64,000 bases of DNA from Sporosarcina luteola (GTDB lineage Bacteria; Bacillota; Bacilli; Bacillales_A; Planococcaceae), in contig NZ_JAMBOI010000008.1 of NCBI RefSeq assembly GCF_023715535.1, positions 30,765 through 94,764 of the forward strand, read 5' to 3'. The position numbers were made by a program, and so were the translations under genes. This document shows positions 8,094 to 16,302 of the stretch, piece by piece (position 1 is the stretch's first letter; each line of letters starts with the position of its first letter). A model generated the notes under the pieces. It made no database searches. It saw nothing but the letters and a program-made list of their open reading frames with translations, and had not been told where the DNA came from.

Positions 8094-9038
8094 TCAGCTT
8101 TGTACCGTTGTTTCTAACATTGCGTCACCAATACGCTGTTTTTCTTTTGCAGCGGCATTGACCTGTTCATCAGCATGATAGCTTGAACGTACCAATGGAC
8201 CCGCTTCGCAGTGGGAAAATCCTTTTGACATTGCGATTTCGCGCAACTCTCCAAATTCTTGGGGCGTATAGTATTTTTGGACTTTGAGATGTTTTTTTGT
8301 TGGTTGTAAATATTGGCCAATTGTCATGATATCCACTTTATGAGCACGTAAATCATCCATCGTTTCGATGATTTCCTCAACTGTCTCGCCAAGCCCAAGC
8401 ATCAAGGAGGACTTCGTCGGAATTTCCGGGTACATTTCCTTTGCCCGTAGAAGAAGCTCCAAGGAACGATCGTAGGTCGCACGTGCCCGGACCCTCGGTG
8501 TCAATCTGCGGACCGTTTCGATGTTATGATTCAGAATATCAGGTTTTGCATCCATCAAGCGCTCCAAGTTATCATACTCGCCTCCCATGTCGGACGGCAA
8601 TACTTCAACTGTCGTAAACGGGTTTTTACGGCGGATGGCACGGATTGTTTCAGCAAACACCGTGGATCCTCCATCTTTCAAGTCATCTCTTGCAACAGCT
8701 GTAACAACGACATGTTTCAAGTTCATGAGTGCCACGGAATCCGCAACGCGTTCCGGCTCTGCTAAGTCAAGCTCGTTCGGCAACCCGGTTTTCACTGCAC
8801 AGAAACGACAAGCACGTGTACAAACGGCACCAAGGATCATGAATGTAGCTGTGCGGCGTTCTCCCCAACATTCATGGATGTTCGGGCAGCGGGCTTCTTC
8901 ACAAACGGTATGTAAGTTCTTTTCACGCATCAATTTTTTCAGGTCTGTATAGTTTTCATTCGTGTTCAATTTTATTTTCAGCCAATCGGGCTTTCGAACA
9001 TGTTCTGTCTTTTTCCCTATTTCTGGTCTACATGACAC
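8094..9038 (-). CDS. lipA: Lipoyl synthase
   Basis: Radical-SAM enzyme that inserts two sulfur atoms into octanoyl groups on lipoyl domains (E2 subunits, GcvH). CTRACRFC binds the radical-SAM 4Fe-4S cluster and the upstream [12 protein letters not shown] binds the auxiliary cluster that is sacrificed as sulfur source. The C-terminal [10 protein letters not shown] is the family's RSSYHA motif. GTG at 9038 is preferred because GGAG lies 9 bases before it; ATG at 9053 would add five residues and has almost no spacing. A lipoyl-accepting gcvH is present at 27.9 kb. Confidence 0.95.
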   Translation of the reverse strand: MSCRPEIGKKTEHVRKPDWLKIKLNTNENYTDLKKLMREKNLHTVCEEARCPNIHECWGERRTATFMILGAVCTRACRFCAVKTGLPNELDLAEPERVADSVALMNLKHVVVTAVARDDLKDGGSTVFAETIRAIRRKNPFTTVEVLPSDMGGEYDNLERLMDAKPDILNHNIETVRRLTPRVRARATYDRSLELLLRAKEMYPEIPTKSSLMLGLGETVEEIIETMDDLRAHKVDIMTIGQYLQPTKKHLKVQKYYTPQEFGELREIAMSKGFSHCEAGPLVRSSYHADEQVNAAAKEKQRIGDAMLETTVQS

Positions 9039-9149
9039 GATAACCGACTCCATTCCTATTTGCTTGTTTTGCAGTATATCACTTCTGTCAATGTATCATA
9101 TATTCTGACATCCAACAACTATTGATGGCATAGAGATTACTACGAAAAT

Positions 9150-9184
9150 AAGAAAAGAAAGCGCCAGGATAAATGCGCTTTCTT
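9150..9184 (-). terminator. Terminator of the NSS transporter operon
   Basis: AGAAAGCGC (9156-9164) pairs with GCGCTTTCT (9175-9183). A T-rich tail follows on the minus strand. Confidence 0.8.
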
Positions 9185-9209
9185 TCTATATCATTTTATT
9201 CAAACAGAG

Positions 9210-9317
9210 TCAGGCTCTGCTTTTCGATTTAGATACTGCCCAAAATATACTTCCCGCAAGTCCACCCCAAATGACGAGGATTCCGAGAATCATCATAAAA
9301 ATAGCTCCACCGCTCAT
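9210..9317 (-). CDS. metS: MetS-like small subunit of the NSS transporter
   Basis: A 35-residue single-pass membrane peptide starting MSGGAIFMMILGILVIWGG and ending in a basic SKSKSR tail. This matches the methionine/alanine import family small subunit that Corynebacterium MetPS-type transporters need for activity. ATG at 9317 has AAGGAGG 7 bases upstream. The gene starts 12 bases after the transporter stop and is followed by the operon terminator. It is shorter than many gene-calling cut-offs and easily overlooked. Confidence 0.85.
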   Translation of the reverse strand: MSGGAIFMMILGILVIWGGLAGSIFWAVSKSKSRA

Positions 9318-9329
9318 AGCGAATCCTCC

Positions 9330-10859
9330 TTATCGATTATCAAAGTCTGTTGAGTCAGTTGTTTTCTTGTTCCATTTCATTACTGTAAAGATGATTGCCA
9401 TGACGATGGCGAACAATGCGACCATCCAACCTGTAGACATGATGAACGCGTCCGAATACCCTTCGTAGTTTCCATTGTCTGTCTCATGCAATTTGAAAAT
9501 ATTGATGCGCAACAAGTCGAACATCATATAGCCAAGGACGACCGGTGTAATGAATCTCAAACAAATTCTCCAAAGTGGGCCGACTTGGATATCAGAAATT
9601 TCATTCGCATGGTCTTCGAATACACGAAGTTTCTTGAAGACCCATACAATAAGGAAGACTTCGACCAAACCGATTGCGGCTACTCCGAACTGGTTAATGA
9701 AGTAGTCGGCAACGTCTAGGAAATACAAGCCGCCGCGTGTAGCGAACAGCAAGGAAATGACTGCTGCAAGACCAACTCCGAAAAGGACGGACTTCGTACG
9801 CGAGATGTTGAATTTCTCTGAAATCCCCGCGATATACGTCTCACAGATCGAGATGAGCGATGTGAGACCCGCCAAGACAAGCGACAGGAAGAACAATACT
9901 CCGAATAGTCCATTCATCCCCGGCATTTCATTGATGATTTTCGGGAATACGACAAATGCGAGTCCTACTCCTGCTGAAGCAACTTCTGCAACGGATGTGT
10001 TTGCTTGTGCCGCCATGAAGCCAAGCGCAGCGAATACTCCGATACCCGCAAGCAATTCGAATCCTGAGTTCGCAAATCCTGTGATGAATGCGTTATTTGT
10101 AATATCCGACTTCTTCGGCAAGTAACTTGAATAAGTGATCATGATGGCAAAGGCTATTGATAGACTGAAGAAAATATGTCCATATGCCGCTACCCACACC
10201 TGTGAATTTGCCAACTTGCTCAAATCCGGTTTGAAGAATGCATCCAGACCGAGCAACGCCCCGTCAAGAGTAACTGCCCGAATGACGACAAGAAGGAACA
10301 CAACGACAAGCGTCGGAATGAAAATTCTGTTCGCCAATTCAATTCCTCGTTTAACTCCAGCCAATAGAATGATGAAGGCGATTGCCCAGACAAGGATAAG
10401 CGGAATGAGTACTCCCGGTACCAGCCCACCGACCTCCCCTGGAGTATCCGCCAAGTTCAGTACGCTTCCGAACAGGAATCCTCCTGTATCATCCCCCCAT
10501 GCCATATTCAAGGAATAGATTGTGTACTTCATCGCCCAAGCGATGATGACTGCATAATACGTCGAAATAACGAAAGAGACGAATATGCCCCACCAACCTA
10601 ACCATTCTGCCCCTTTTCCTTTCATACGAAAGAAAGATAGCGGCGCAGAACCGCGGTACTTATGACCTATCGTGAATTCCATGATGAGAATTGGAATCCC
10701 CGCTGTCAGAAGTGCAAATAAGTATGGAATGAAAAATGCCCCTCCGCCGTTTTCATACGCGACGTATGGAAAACGCCAGATGTTTCCTAGACCGACAGCA
10801 GATCCGACAGCCGCCATTATAAAGCCGGCGCGGGTCCCCCATTGCGAACGCTGTTCCAT
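9330..10859 (-). CDS. Neurotransmitter:sodium symporter (NSS) family amino-acid transporter, MetP-like
   Basis: A 509-residue integral membrane protein with about 12 helices. The N-terminal WGTRAGFIMAAVGSAVGLGN and NIWRFPYVAYENGGGAF are the NSS (LeuT-fold) signatures that shape the sodium and substrate sites. It would import a neutral amino acid with Na+. The adjacent metS small subunit points to the MetP type, which imports methionine or alanine. No riboswitch is seen upstream; a near-consensus sigma-A promoter at 10928-10956 drives it. Confidence 0.9.
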   Translation of the reverse strand: MEQRSQWGTRAGFIMAAVGSAVGLGNIWRFPYVAYENGGGAFFIPYLFALLTAGIPILIMEFTIGHKYRGSAPLSFFRMKGKGAEWLGWWGIFVSFVISTYYAVIIAWAMKYTIYSLNMAWGDDTGGFLFGSVLNLADTPGEVGGLVPGVLIPLILVWAIAFIILLAGVKRGIELANRIFIPTLVVVFLLVVIRAVTLDGALLGLDAFFKPDLSKLANSQVWVAAYGHIFFSLSIAFAIMITYSSYLPKKSDITNNAFITGFANSGFELLAGIGVFAALGFMAAQANTSVAEVASAGVGLAFVVFPKIINEMPGMNGLFGVLFFLSLVLAGLTSLISICETYIAGISEKFNISRTKSVLFGVGLAAVISLLFATRGGLYFLDVADYFINQFGVAAIGLVEVFLIVWVFKKLRVFEDHANEISDIQVGPLWRICLRFITPVVLGYMMFDLLRINIFKLHETDNGNYEGYSDAFIMSTGWMVALFAIVMAIIFTVMKWNKKTTDSTDFDNR

Positions 10860-10927
10860 TAAAATTCCCCTTCCCTTTACTCTGTTAATAATTTACCATT
10901 TTCAGATTATTATATAATCTTAAAACT

Positions 10928-10956
10928 AGTATATCCGTCTTAGTATCTATTGTCAA
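10928..10956 (-). promoter_or_regulatory. Sigma-A promoter of the NSS transporter
   Basis: On the minus strand TTGACA, a 17-base spacer and TATACT. The imperfect palindrome AGATTATTATATAATCT (10904-10920), just downstream of the start, could be an operator. Confidence 0.75.
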
Positions 10957-11079
10957 AATGTTTTTTATTGAATAAATATCCATTTTATCGATCGGGTTTT
11001 ACTCTTCATCACAGGAATCTGGAAGTGTGCCGGTAGTGAAAATCTATGAATGTAGAGCCCGCTTTATGCTACATCCCAA

Positions 11080-11118
11080 TAAAAAAAGCCACATCTGCCG
11101 GGTACCCGGCAGATGTGA
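11080..11118 (-). terminator. Terminator of the NhaC-family transporter
   Basis: A 28-base perfect palindrome (11090-11117, centred on GGGTACCC) is followed on the minus strand by GCTTTTTTT. Confidence 0.93.
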
Positions 11119-11131
11119 CAGTTCATATAAG

Positions 11132-12709
11132 TCAGTAGGAAGTTGCCCTCACTTCTGCTTTATTCCGTTTTGAAGTCCATACTGAAAACAAGCCAGCAAT
11201 TAGAACGATGACTGCTGCAAGTCCGATCCAAACCGATCCTGTAAGCCCAAGGATGATATAGCCGATCGTCGCAATACCTGCTGAAATCAATGCATAAGGG
11301 AGCTGCGTCGATACGTGATCAATGTGATTGGATCCCGCACCGGTCGATGATAGTATCGTCGTATCGGAAATCGGTGAGCAGTGATCCCCGAAAACAGCCC
11401 CTGCCAATACTGCTGACAATGCAGGAAGCAGAAGTTCAGGCTCGGCATTGATCATAATCGTTCCTGCAATCGGAAGAAGGATTCCGAAAGAGCCCCAAGA
11501 TGTCCCTGTCGAAAATGCCATCAAACCTGCGAGGACAAACATAATGACCGGAAGGAAGTTGACAGGTACATTTGACTGTTCCACGACACTTGAAAGGAAC
11601 GGCCCTGTTTCCAGGACACCGATCAAATGCGTCAACCCCCATGCAAAAATCAAGATGAGAATCGCCGGCATCATTGCGCTGACACCACTGATGAATGCTT
11701 TGCCTACAAGGTTATACGAAGCAGTCTCGTTTTTGCCCATTTGTGAAATATAAAGGACCGCAGCCAATACTGTTCCTGCTAGACCGCCTACCATCAATGA
11801 CATTGGAACATCCGTGTTTTCGAAAATGGTCCAAATGCTCGCCGAGCCGCCGATGCGATAGCCCGTCCAAATCATCATCCCTAATGTAACGATGACAAGT
11901 GTAATGATCGGCGCAATCAAATCAATGACACGGCCATAGGAGTGAATCGGGAAATCCTCTTTCAATTGGCCCGGTATCTCTTTATTCGGATCGAAAAGTT
12001 CCCCTGTTTCTTGAGCACGTGTTTCATGTCTTTTCATTTCAAAATAATCGATATTCGTCCAAGCAAAGAAAAATACCATAGCCAATGTCGTAATGACATA
12101 AAAGTTCATCGGCGCCATCATGAGAAATGCGGATAATGGCGAGTAGCTGATTGCGGCGGACGTGCCAAAAATGAGAGCCAATTGTCCGATGAGAAATGCG
12201 CCCCAGCTCGAAATAGGCGACACAACGCAAATCGGAGCTGATGTTGAGTCGATGAAATATGCCAATTTCGCCCTGGAAATACGATGCTGGTCCGTAATCG
12301 GCCGTGCAATTTGCCCGACAGCCAATGAATTGAAGTAATCATCCACAAAAATGAGGATTCCGAGCAATACGGTCAACAGCTTAGCGCCGCGTCTCGTTTT
12401 AATGCGCGTTACCGCCCACTCCGCAAAAGCCCTGCTTCCGCCGGATAAACTGACAAGAGCCGTAATGACACCCAATAATAAAATGAATATCATGATGAAA
12501 ATATTATACGTATTCAATTCCCCTTCAGACCAGAAGGAGACGATCATGCCTGTCCAAAGATTTTGCAACGTGTCGACCGGTGAAAAACTCGCCACCAATA
12601 ATGCAGCCGTCACAATTCCCGATCCAAGTGATAATAGTACCCTCTTTGTCGCTAACACCATAACAATTGCCACGATCGGCGGCAAAATTGAAACCCAAGT
12701 GCCTATCAT
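11132..12709 (-). CDS. NhaC-family transporter, probable lysine transporter (LysW type)
   Basis: A 525-residue membrane protein of the Na+/H+ antiporter NhaC family, with about 12 hydrophobic helices and the conserved FVDDYFNSLAVG and GDHCSPISDTT motifs. ATG at 12709 has GGAGG 9 bases upstream; the frame stays open for 69 codons further, but that part lies in the leader. A lysine riboswitch and terminator precede the gene. The riboswitch-linked NhaC members are predicted to carry lysine (LysW) rather than to exchange sodium for protons. The substrate is therefore inferred from regulation, not from the protein itself. Confidence 0.85.
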   Translation of the reverse strand: MIGTWVSILPPIVAIVMVLATKRVLLSLGSGIVTAALLVASFSPVDTLQNLWTGMIVSFWSEGELNTYNIFIMIFILLLGVITALVSLSGGSRAFAEWAVTRIKTRRGAKLLTVLLGILIFVDDYFNSLAVGQIARPITDQHRISRAKLAYFIDSTSAPICVVSPISSWGAFLIGQLALIFGTSAAISYSPLSAFLMMAPMNFYVITTLAMVFFFAWTNIDYFEMKRHETRAQETGELFDPNKEIPGQLKEDFPIHSYGRVIDLIAPIITLVIVTLGMMIWTGYRIGGSASIWTIFENTDVPMSLMVGGLAGTVLAAVLYISQMGKNETASYNLVGKAFISGVSAMMPAILILIFAWGLTHLIGVLETGPFLSSVVEQSNVPVNFLPVIMFVLAGLMAFSTGTSWGSFGILLPIAGTIMINAEPELLLPALSAVLAGAVFGDHCSPISDTTILSSTGAGSNHIDHVSTQLPYALISAGIATIGYIILGLTGSVWIGLAAVIVLIAGLFSVWTSKRNKAEVRATSY

Positions 12710-12751
12710 AAAAACATTCCTCCAATTTTTGATTGAAGAACTATAGGTGAA

Positions 12752-12872
12752 AACAAAAGCGAAGGGCGCCTGTTTAGAGGCGACAGGCATAAGGTGAAGA
12801 TGCGGCGTGGCGCTTTTTGCCACAGAGCAGCTTCGACTTATGACCCCGAGCCTCTGGCGACCGGAGCTAGAT
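12752..12872. repeat. Inverted-repeat intergenic element in the transporter leader
   Basis: About 120 bp with imperfectly matching arms: GAAGGGCGCC, AGAGGC and CATAAGGTGAAG on one side mirror GGTCGCC, AGAGGC and CATAAGTCGAAG on the other when read inward. A GTGGC/GCCAC hairpin sits in the middle. It lies between the riboswitch terminator and the gene start, so it is part of the read-through mRNA. It resembles short dispersed intergenic elements of Bacillaceae. Confidence 0.6.
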
Positions 12873-12880
12873 GTAGAAAG

Positions 12881-12927
12881 GAAAAAAACCGACACCCATT
12901 GCACTATGATGTGCATCAGGTGTCGGC
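12881..12927 (-). terminator. Riboswitch expression-platform terminator
   Basis: CCGACACC with GGTGTCGG plus an inner GCAC/GTGC extension, followed on the minus strand by seven T. It follows the lysine aptamer and would end transcription before the transporter. Confidence 0.88.
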
Positions 12928-12974
12928 TTATTCTACGGTCGTTTGTAAGATAATCTGAGATGTTTTATCTACGT

Positions 12975-13160
12975 ACGATCTGTAGCTCATCATGCGCTAA
13001 TTGCATGACAGTGTCATTCCTATTCGGAATGACCCCAGCATGGATGGTTGGCGTTCCATTCCAAGCTTCGGCAAAACTTCCTTTCACGGGCGGTCTACGA
13101 TGCCAATCTCGCGTCCATTACTAATAAGCCTTGCAGCCTCTACCTAATCGGTGTTCCTCT
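12975..13160 (-). promoter_or_regulatory. Lysine riboswitch (L box)
   Basis: Reading the minus strand, the conserved lysine aptamer blocks occur in order: AGGTAGAGGCTGC, then TTAGTAAT, GTGAAAGGAAG, TTGCCGAAGC, then GCTGGGGTCATTCC and CTGTCATGC. These match the B. subtilis lysC leader blocks (ATAGAGGTGCGAA, TGAAAGGGGAG, TCGCCGAAGC, GCTGG, CTGTCA). Lysine binding would favour the downstream terminator and shut off the NhaC-family gene. The ends are approximate. Confidence 0.88.
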
Positions 13161-13170
13161 TTGTTATCCT

Positions 13171-13198
13171 AGCATAACACAATTTCTCTATATTTCAA
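13171..13198 (-). promoter_or_regulatory. Promoter of the lysine riboswitch transcript
   Basis: On the minus strand TTGAAA, a 16-base spacer and TATGCT, beginning just after the yunB stop codon. Confidence 0.55.
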
Positions 13199-13205
13199 GG
13201 GCTAT

Positions 13206-14015
13206 TTAATGATTGCCAGGATTGAATGGAACTTCAATTTGCGGAGGATTGTTTCCGCCCCCGTTATAGATTTGAGGAATTGGGCTCTGGATCAATCCGA
13301 TAGCTACAGGTATCCGCTGTTCTACGACGCTTCTCTGTGTCGCAAGCGGGACGATGATCTGGACATTGACCGTCACCAATATATTCACTTCAATCATCGC
13401 GTTATTAATGCCGAACTCCGTGATGCCTGTCTCGACAGTCGTCTGCGCTTCCCCGATAACGTGGAAACGTATCGGAATTTTAGGGCCGAAGTTCCCGATT
13501 AATGGAAGACCCGTCGCTTGCCCCATCGGCACGAAGAAGACGACGCCCCCTCCTTTTTCCATCGCTTCGGGATCATATTCGATATCTTCGCTGAGCGGAA
13601 GCATTTCCAAGTTCCCGCTTTCAGCCATTTTAAGATATGCCTCTATGAGACTATGGATTTCCGCCCTTGTCTTATTGATGATTTCAGCATTCATCGTATT
13701 TGTAACCATTCCAGGTGAACCACTTGGCACATTTTCGATGATATCATTTACATCATATATTTCGGTAGATCTTGATTTGATTGCCTGTGTGATGACATGC
13801 GCTGCAATCCTCTCCGTTTCAACTTCCGCATAGGAAAGATAAATCGGAGTGAGCTTTGAGTTGACAAAATATAGAAAAAGAGCGATTGTCACTAAAATCG
13901 CCGGGAAGATGAGCGGCAATAAACGACGCTTTCGGCGAGGTCTGCCATTATGATTGGAATCGCGATGCCGATTCCTTTTTTTATAATTTCGAGACGGTTG
14001 CCCATAAAATCTCAA
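13206..14015 (-). CDS. yunB: Sporulation protein YunB
   Basis: A 269-residue protein with a basic N-terminus, one membrane helix (about residues 34-49, LLPLIFPAILVTIALFLYF) and a large outside domain. YunB is a sigma-E controlled forespore-envelope protein needed for proper spore formation in B. subtilis. FFVPMGQATGLPLIGNFGPKIPIRFHV... is the family core. The start is TTG at 14015, with GGAGGGG 5 bases upstream. That ribosome site lies inside the hairpin that separates it from yunD, so its translation may depend on RNA folding. It implies a spore-forming host. Confidence 0.87.
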   Translation of the reverse strand: MRFYGQPSRNYKKRNRHRDSNHNGRPRRKRRLLPLIFPAILVTIALFLYFVNSKLTPIYLSYAEVETERIAAHVITQAIKSRSTEIYDVNDIIENVPSGSPGMVTNTMNAEIINKTRAEIHSLIEAYLKMAESGNLEMLPLSEDIEYDPEAMEKGGGVVFFVPMGQATGLPLIGNFGPKIPIRFHVIGEAQTTVETGITEFGINNAMIEVNILVTVNVQIIVPLATQRSVVEQRIPVAIGLIQSPIPQIYNGGGNNPPQIEVPFNPGNH

Positions 14016-14057
14016 AACGACCCCTCCTGCTTAATATTATGCAGGAACGGGGCCGTT
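14015..14057 (-). terminator. Terminator-like hairpin covering the yunB ribosome site
   Basis: On the minus strand GGCCCCGTTCCTGC pairs with GCAGGAGGGGTC, followed by TTTT. The yunD stop and the yunB ribosome site and start are at its edges. It may terminate or attenuate transcription, or hide the yunB ribosome site. Confidence 0.6.
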
Positions 14058-15472
14058 CATTCTTGTTTATAACGTTCATTGCTCACACCCGGATCGGTTC
14101 GGCTGCCTCGTTTCATTCCATACCAGATAAAGACGTCCCGAATCAGTTCGGGCATATGGTATTCTTTCTCCGCTTGTTCCAATGACGGGAAAAAGAAGCC
14201 GAATGTGAACATATCCAGAGTTGCCACCTTGTACGTTTTTCCAACTTCCACTTTTCGATTCCCGGCATACAATTCCCCATCATCTGTCCGAAAGAGCCTT
14301 TCAAAAATCATTTTGCCCATGAACGTCCCACGAAAACCGAGCCCTCTGATTTCCGTTTCCGGCCATGATTCGTTACTGGATAACCTATAAATCTCCAACA
14401 ATTCCGCCCCATCCAATGTGACCGTACAAGGATTGATCGGGTGTGGCAGTAAGGCATGCACCATGCGTTTTGTCACCCAACCTTTTTCAAGACTCCCTAG
14501 GAATATCCCGGCATTGAACATGGCACAGTCGGCACCCGTGTACTCAATCATCGCCCTTCCGAAGAATGAGGACATCGGGCTATCCATGAAGAGCTGTTGC
14601 TTTAACGGCATCTTTGTATAGAAGACGTTTTCCTCCAACGATTCATTCCCTGCTTGGATCAGGTCATTCACTTCCTGTATGTCCTCTTCCCGGCTTTCCA
14701 GCCCGCTCACATGGACAACTCCCGCTTTTTTTCCTATGACCTTTTTCTCGTCCACATCGAACTGGATTTCAACATGTCCGACATACTCCCCGAACTTTCC
14801 TGTGGCTGCTAATAGGGTGTCATTCACCATTTCGCCTTCCGGGAATAAATGATGGGTATGCGCACCTAAAATGACGTCGATCAGATTACTTTCTTCTGCA
14901 AGACGCCTGTCTTCATTCACACCTAAATGCGAAAGGCAGACAATGACGTCCGCGCTATGCCGGATTTGTTCGGCCACACTTTCCACTAACCGCCTCGGCT
15001 CTTCGATATGCCAACCTAGGTTCGCATAAAAGTCCGTGTACATCGCCGTAGCTCCTATAACCCCAACGGTAAGCCCATTAGCCGTTTTGTAAATCTGGTA
15101 AGGCTTGAGCCATTTTGGGAGTGAACCATCCGTCTCCGATAAATTGCAAAGGATAACATCGAAATCAGCACCTTCATACAGGGTACTCAATGCTCTTTTG
15201 GACATAGTGATTCCTTCATTATTGCCGATTGTCACTGCATCATATCCTGCCCTGTTCAACAATGCGACATTGCCCTTGCCGGATGTCCCTTCTGTGAAAG
15301 GATGGGAGCGGTCGACATGGTCACCGATGTCAAAAATGAAGCAGGCTTCCTGTGTGGAATTATGCAGCTGTCTCTGTGAGTGGAGATATCTGCTGATCTT
15401 CGGCCAACTGTCGAAATGGCTATGGATATCATTCGTATGATAGATATGGATTGCTTCTAGATTACGTTGCAT
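14057..15472 (-). CDS. yunD: 5'-nucleotidase/UDP-sugar hydrolase-like metallophosphatase YunD
   Basis: A 471-residue two-domain protein. The N-terminal calcineurin-like domain has HTNDIHSHF (residues 12-20), FDIGDHVD, GNNE and a later GAHTHH, which together bind two metals. The C-terminal part, from about residue 280, is a 5'-nucleotidase substrate-binding domain (MFNAGIF... TLDMF). No signal peptide is visible, so unlike secreted relatives it is probably cytoplasmic. It starts three bases after yunE and overlaps the hairpin in front of yunB. Confidence 0.87.
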   Translation of the reverse strand: MQRNLEAIHIYHTNDIHSHFDSWPKISRYLHSQRQLHNSTQEACFIFDIGDHVDRSHPFTEGTSGKGNVALLNRAGYDAVTIGNNEGITMSKRALSTLYEGADFDVILCNLSETDGSLPKWLKPYQIYKTANGLTVGVIGATAMYTDFYANLGWHIEEPRRLVESVAEQIRHSADVIVCLSHLGVNEDRRLAEESNLIDVILGAHTHHLFPEGEMVNDTLLAATGKFGEYVGHVEIQFDVDEKKVIGKKAGVVHVSGLESREEDIQEVNDLIQAGNESLEENVFYTKMPLKQQLFMDSPMSSFFGRAMIEYTGADCAMFNAGIFLGSLEKGWVTKRMVHALLPHPINPCTVTLDGAELLEIYRLSSNESWPETEIRGLGFRGTFMGKMIFERLFRTDDGELYAGNRKVEVGKTYKVATLDMFTFGFFFPSLEQAEKEYHMPELIRDVFIWYGMKRGSRTDPGVSNERYKQE

Positions 15473-15475
15473 GGC

Positions 15476-16300
15476 TCAACCCCAAATCCCCTCAATGATT
15501 GACCTTATTCCGAATAATAACAGCATGATCCGTAGTACGAGGACCAATGTCTCCGAGCTCATCTTTTTATTTAGCGTCGTTCCGATCATGCCGCCGATAT
15601 AGGCGCCAGGAATGACGGAAAGTGCATAAAGCCAAGGTACATGCCCTAATGAGATATGCGTGATCGAATTGACGATGGCGGATAGAAATACGATGAACAT
15701 CGATGTACCGACAGCAACATGCGGCGGAAATAGGAACAGCAAAATTAATGCCGGTACAATCATTGTTCCTCCTCCGATTCCGAAAAGACCGGAAGTGAAT
15801 CCGATGACGAATGTCAATATGAGCGCAAACCATACCGGATAGCCATATACATGCGACTCTCCATGCGTATCTACAAATGTCCTCGTCTTGCCGTGCTCAA
15901 CAAACCATTGGATCGGTTTTAAGTACTTGCGTGCAAGCAAAAGGATGGAAAGGACAATGAGTAGTATGCCGAAATATAAATTAAATGATGGTAAATCCAT
16001 CCCTTTATTCACAAATGCCCCGAGAATCATTCCTGGTATGGAGCCTGCGAAGAAAATCCATCCGGTTCGGTAGTCCACGGTTTTCACTTTCATATGCGAA
16101 ATAGTGGAAGATAGGCCGTTAAAGATCATCATGATGACGGAAATCCCTACTACACTTTGGGGAGTGATGCCTGGAATCCACCCAAAATTGATGCCAACCA
16201 ATAGCGTCAGCGGTACGAGAATTGTTCCGCCTCCGAGTCCGACGATGGACCCCATAACGCCGGATATTGCACCGATTATTGCTAACAACAGAAACGCCAT
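15476..16300 (-). CDS. yunE: TauE/SafE-family anion exporter YunE
   Basis: A 274-residue membrane protein with about eight helices and two copies of the family's glycine-rich motif (GSIVGLGGGTILVP near residue 17 and TSGLFGIGGGTMIVP near residue 168). TauE/SafE proteins move sulfite, sulfonates or related organic anions. The two copies are the usual internal duplication. It is placed between yunF and yunD with 2-3 base gaps, so all three belong to one transcript. Confidence 0.85.
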   Translation of the reverse strand: MAFLLLAIIGAISGVMGSIVGLGGGTILVPLTLLVGINFGWIPGITPQSVVGISVIMMIFNGLSSTISHMKVKTVDYRTGWIFFAGSIPGMILGAFVNKGMDLPSFNLYFGILLIVLSILLLARKYLKPIQWFVEHGKTRTFVDTHGESHVYGYPVWFALILTFVIGFTSGLFGIGGGTMIVPALILLFLFPPHVAVGTSMFIVFLSAIVNSITHISLGHVPWLYALSVIPGAYIGGMIGTTLNKKMSSETLVLVLRIMLLLFGIRSIIEGIWG

Positions 16301-16302
16301 TC

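Noticed and set aside
12710..12916. 69-codon N-terminal extension of the NhaC-family protein
   Set aside because: It lies across the inverted-repeat element and terminator, and a proper ribosome site precedes ATG at 12709.
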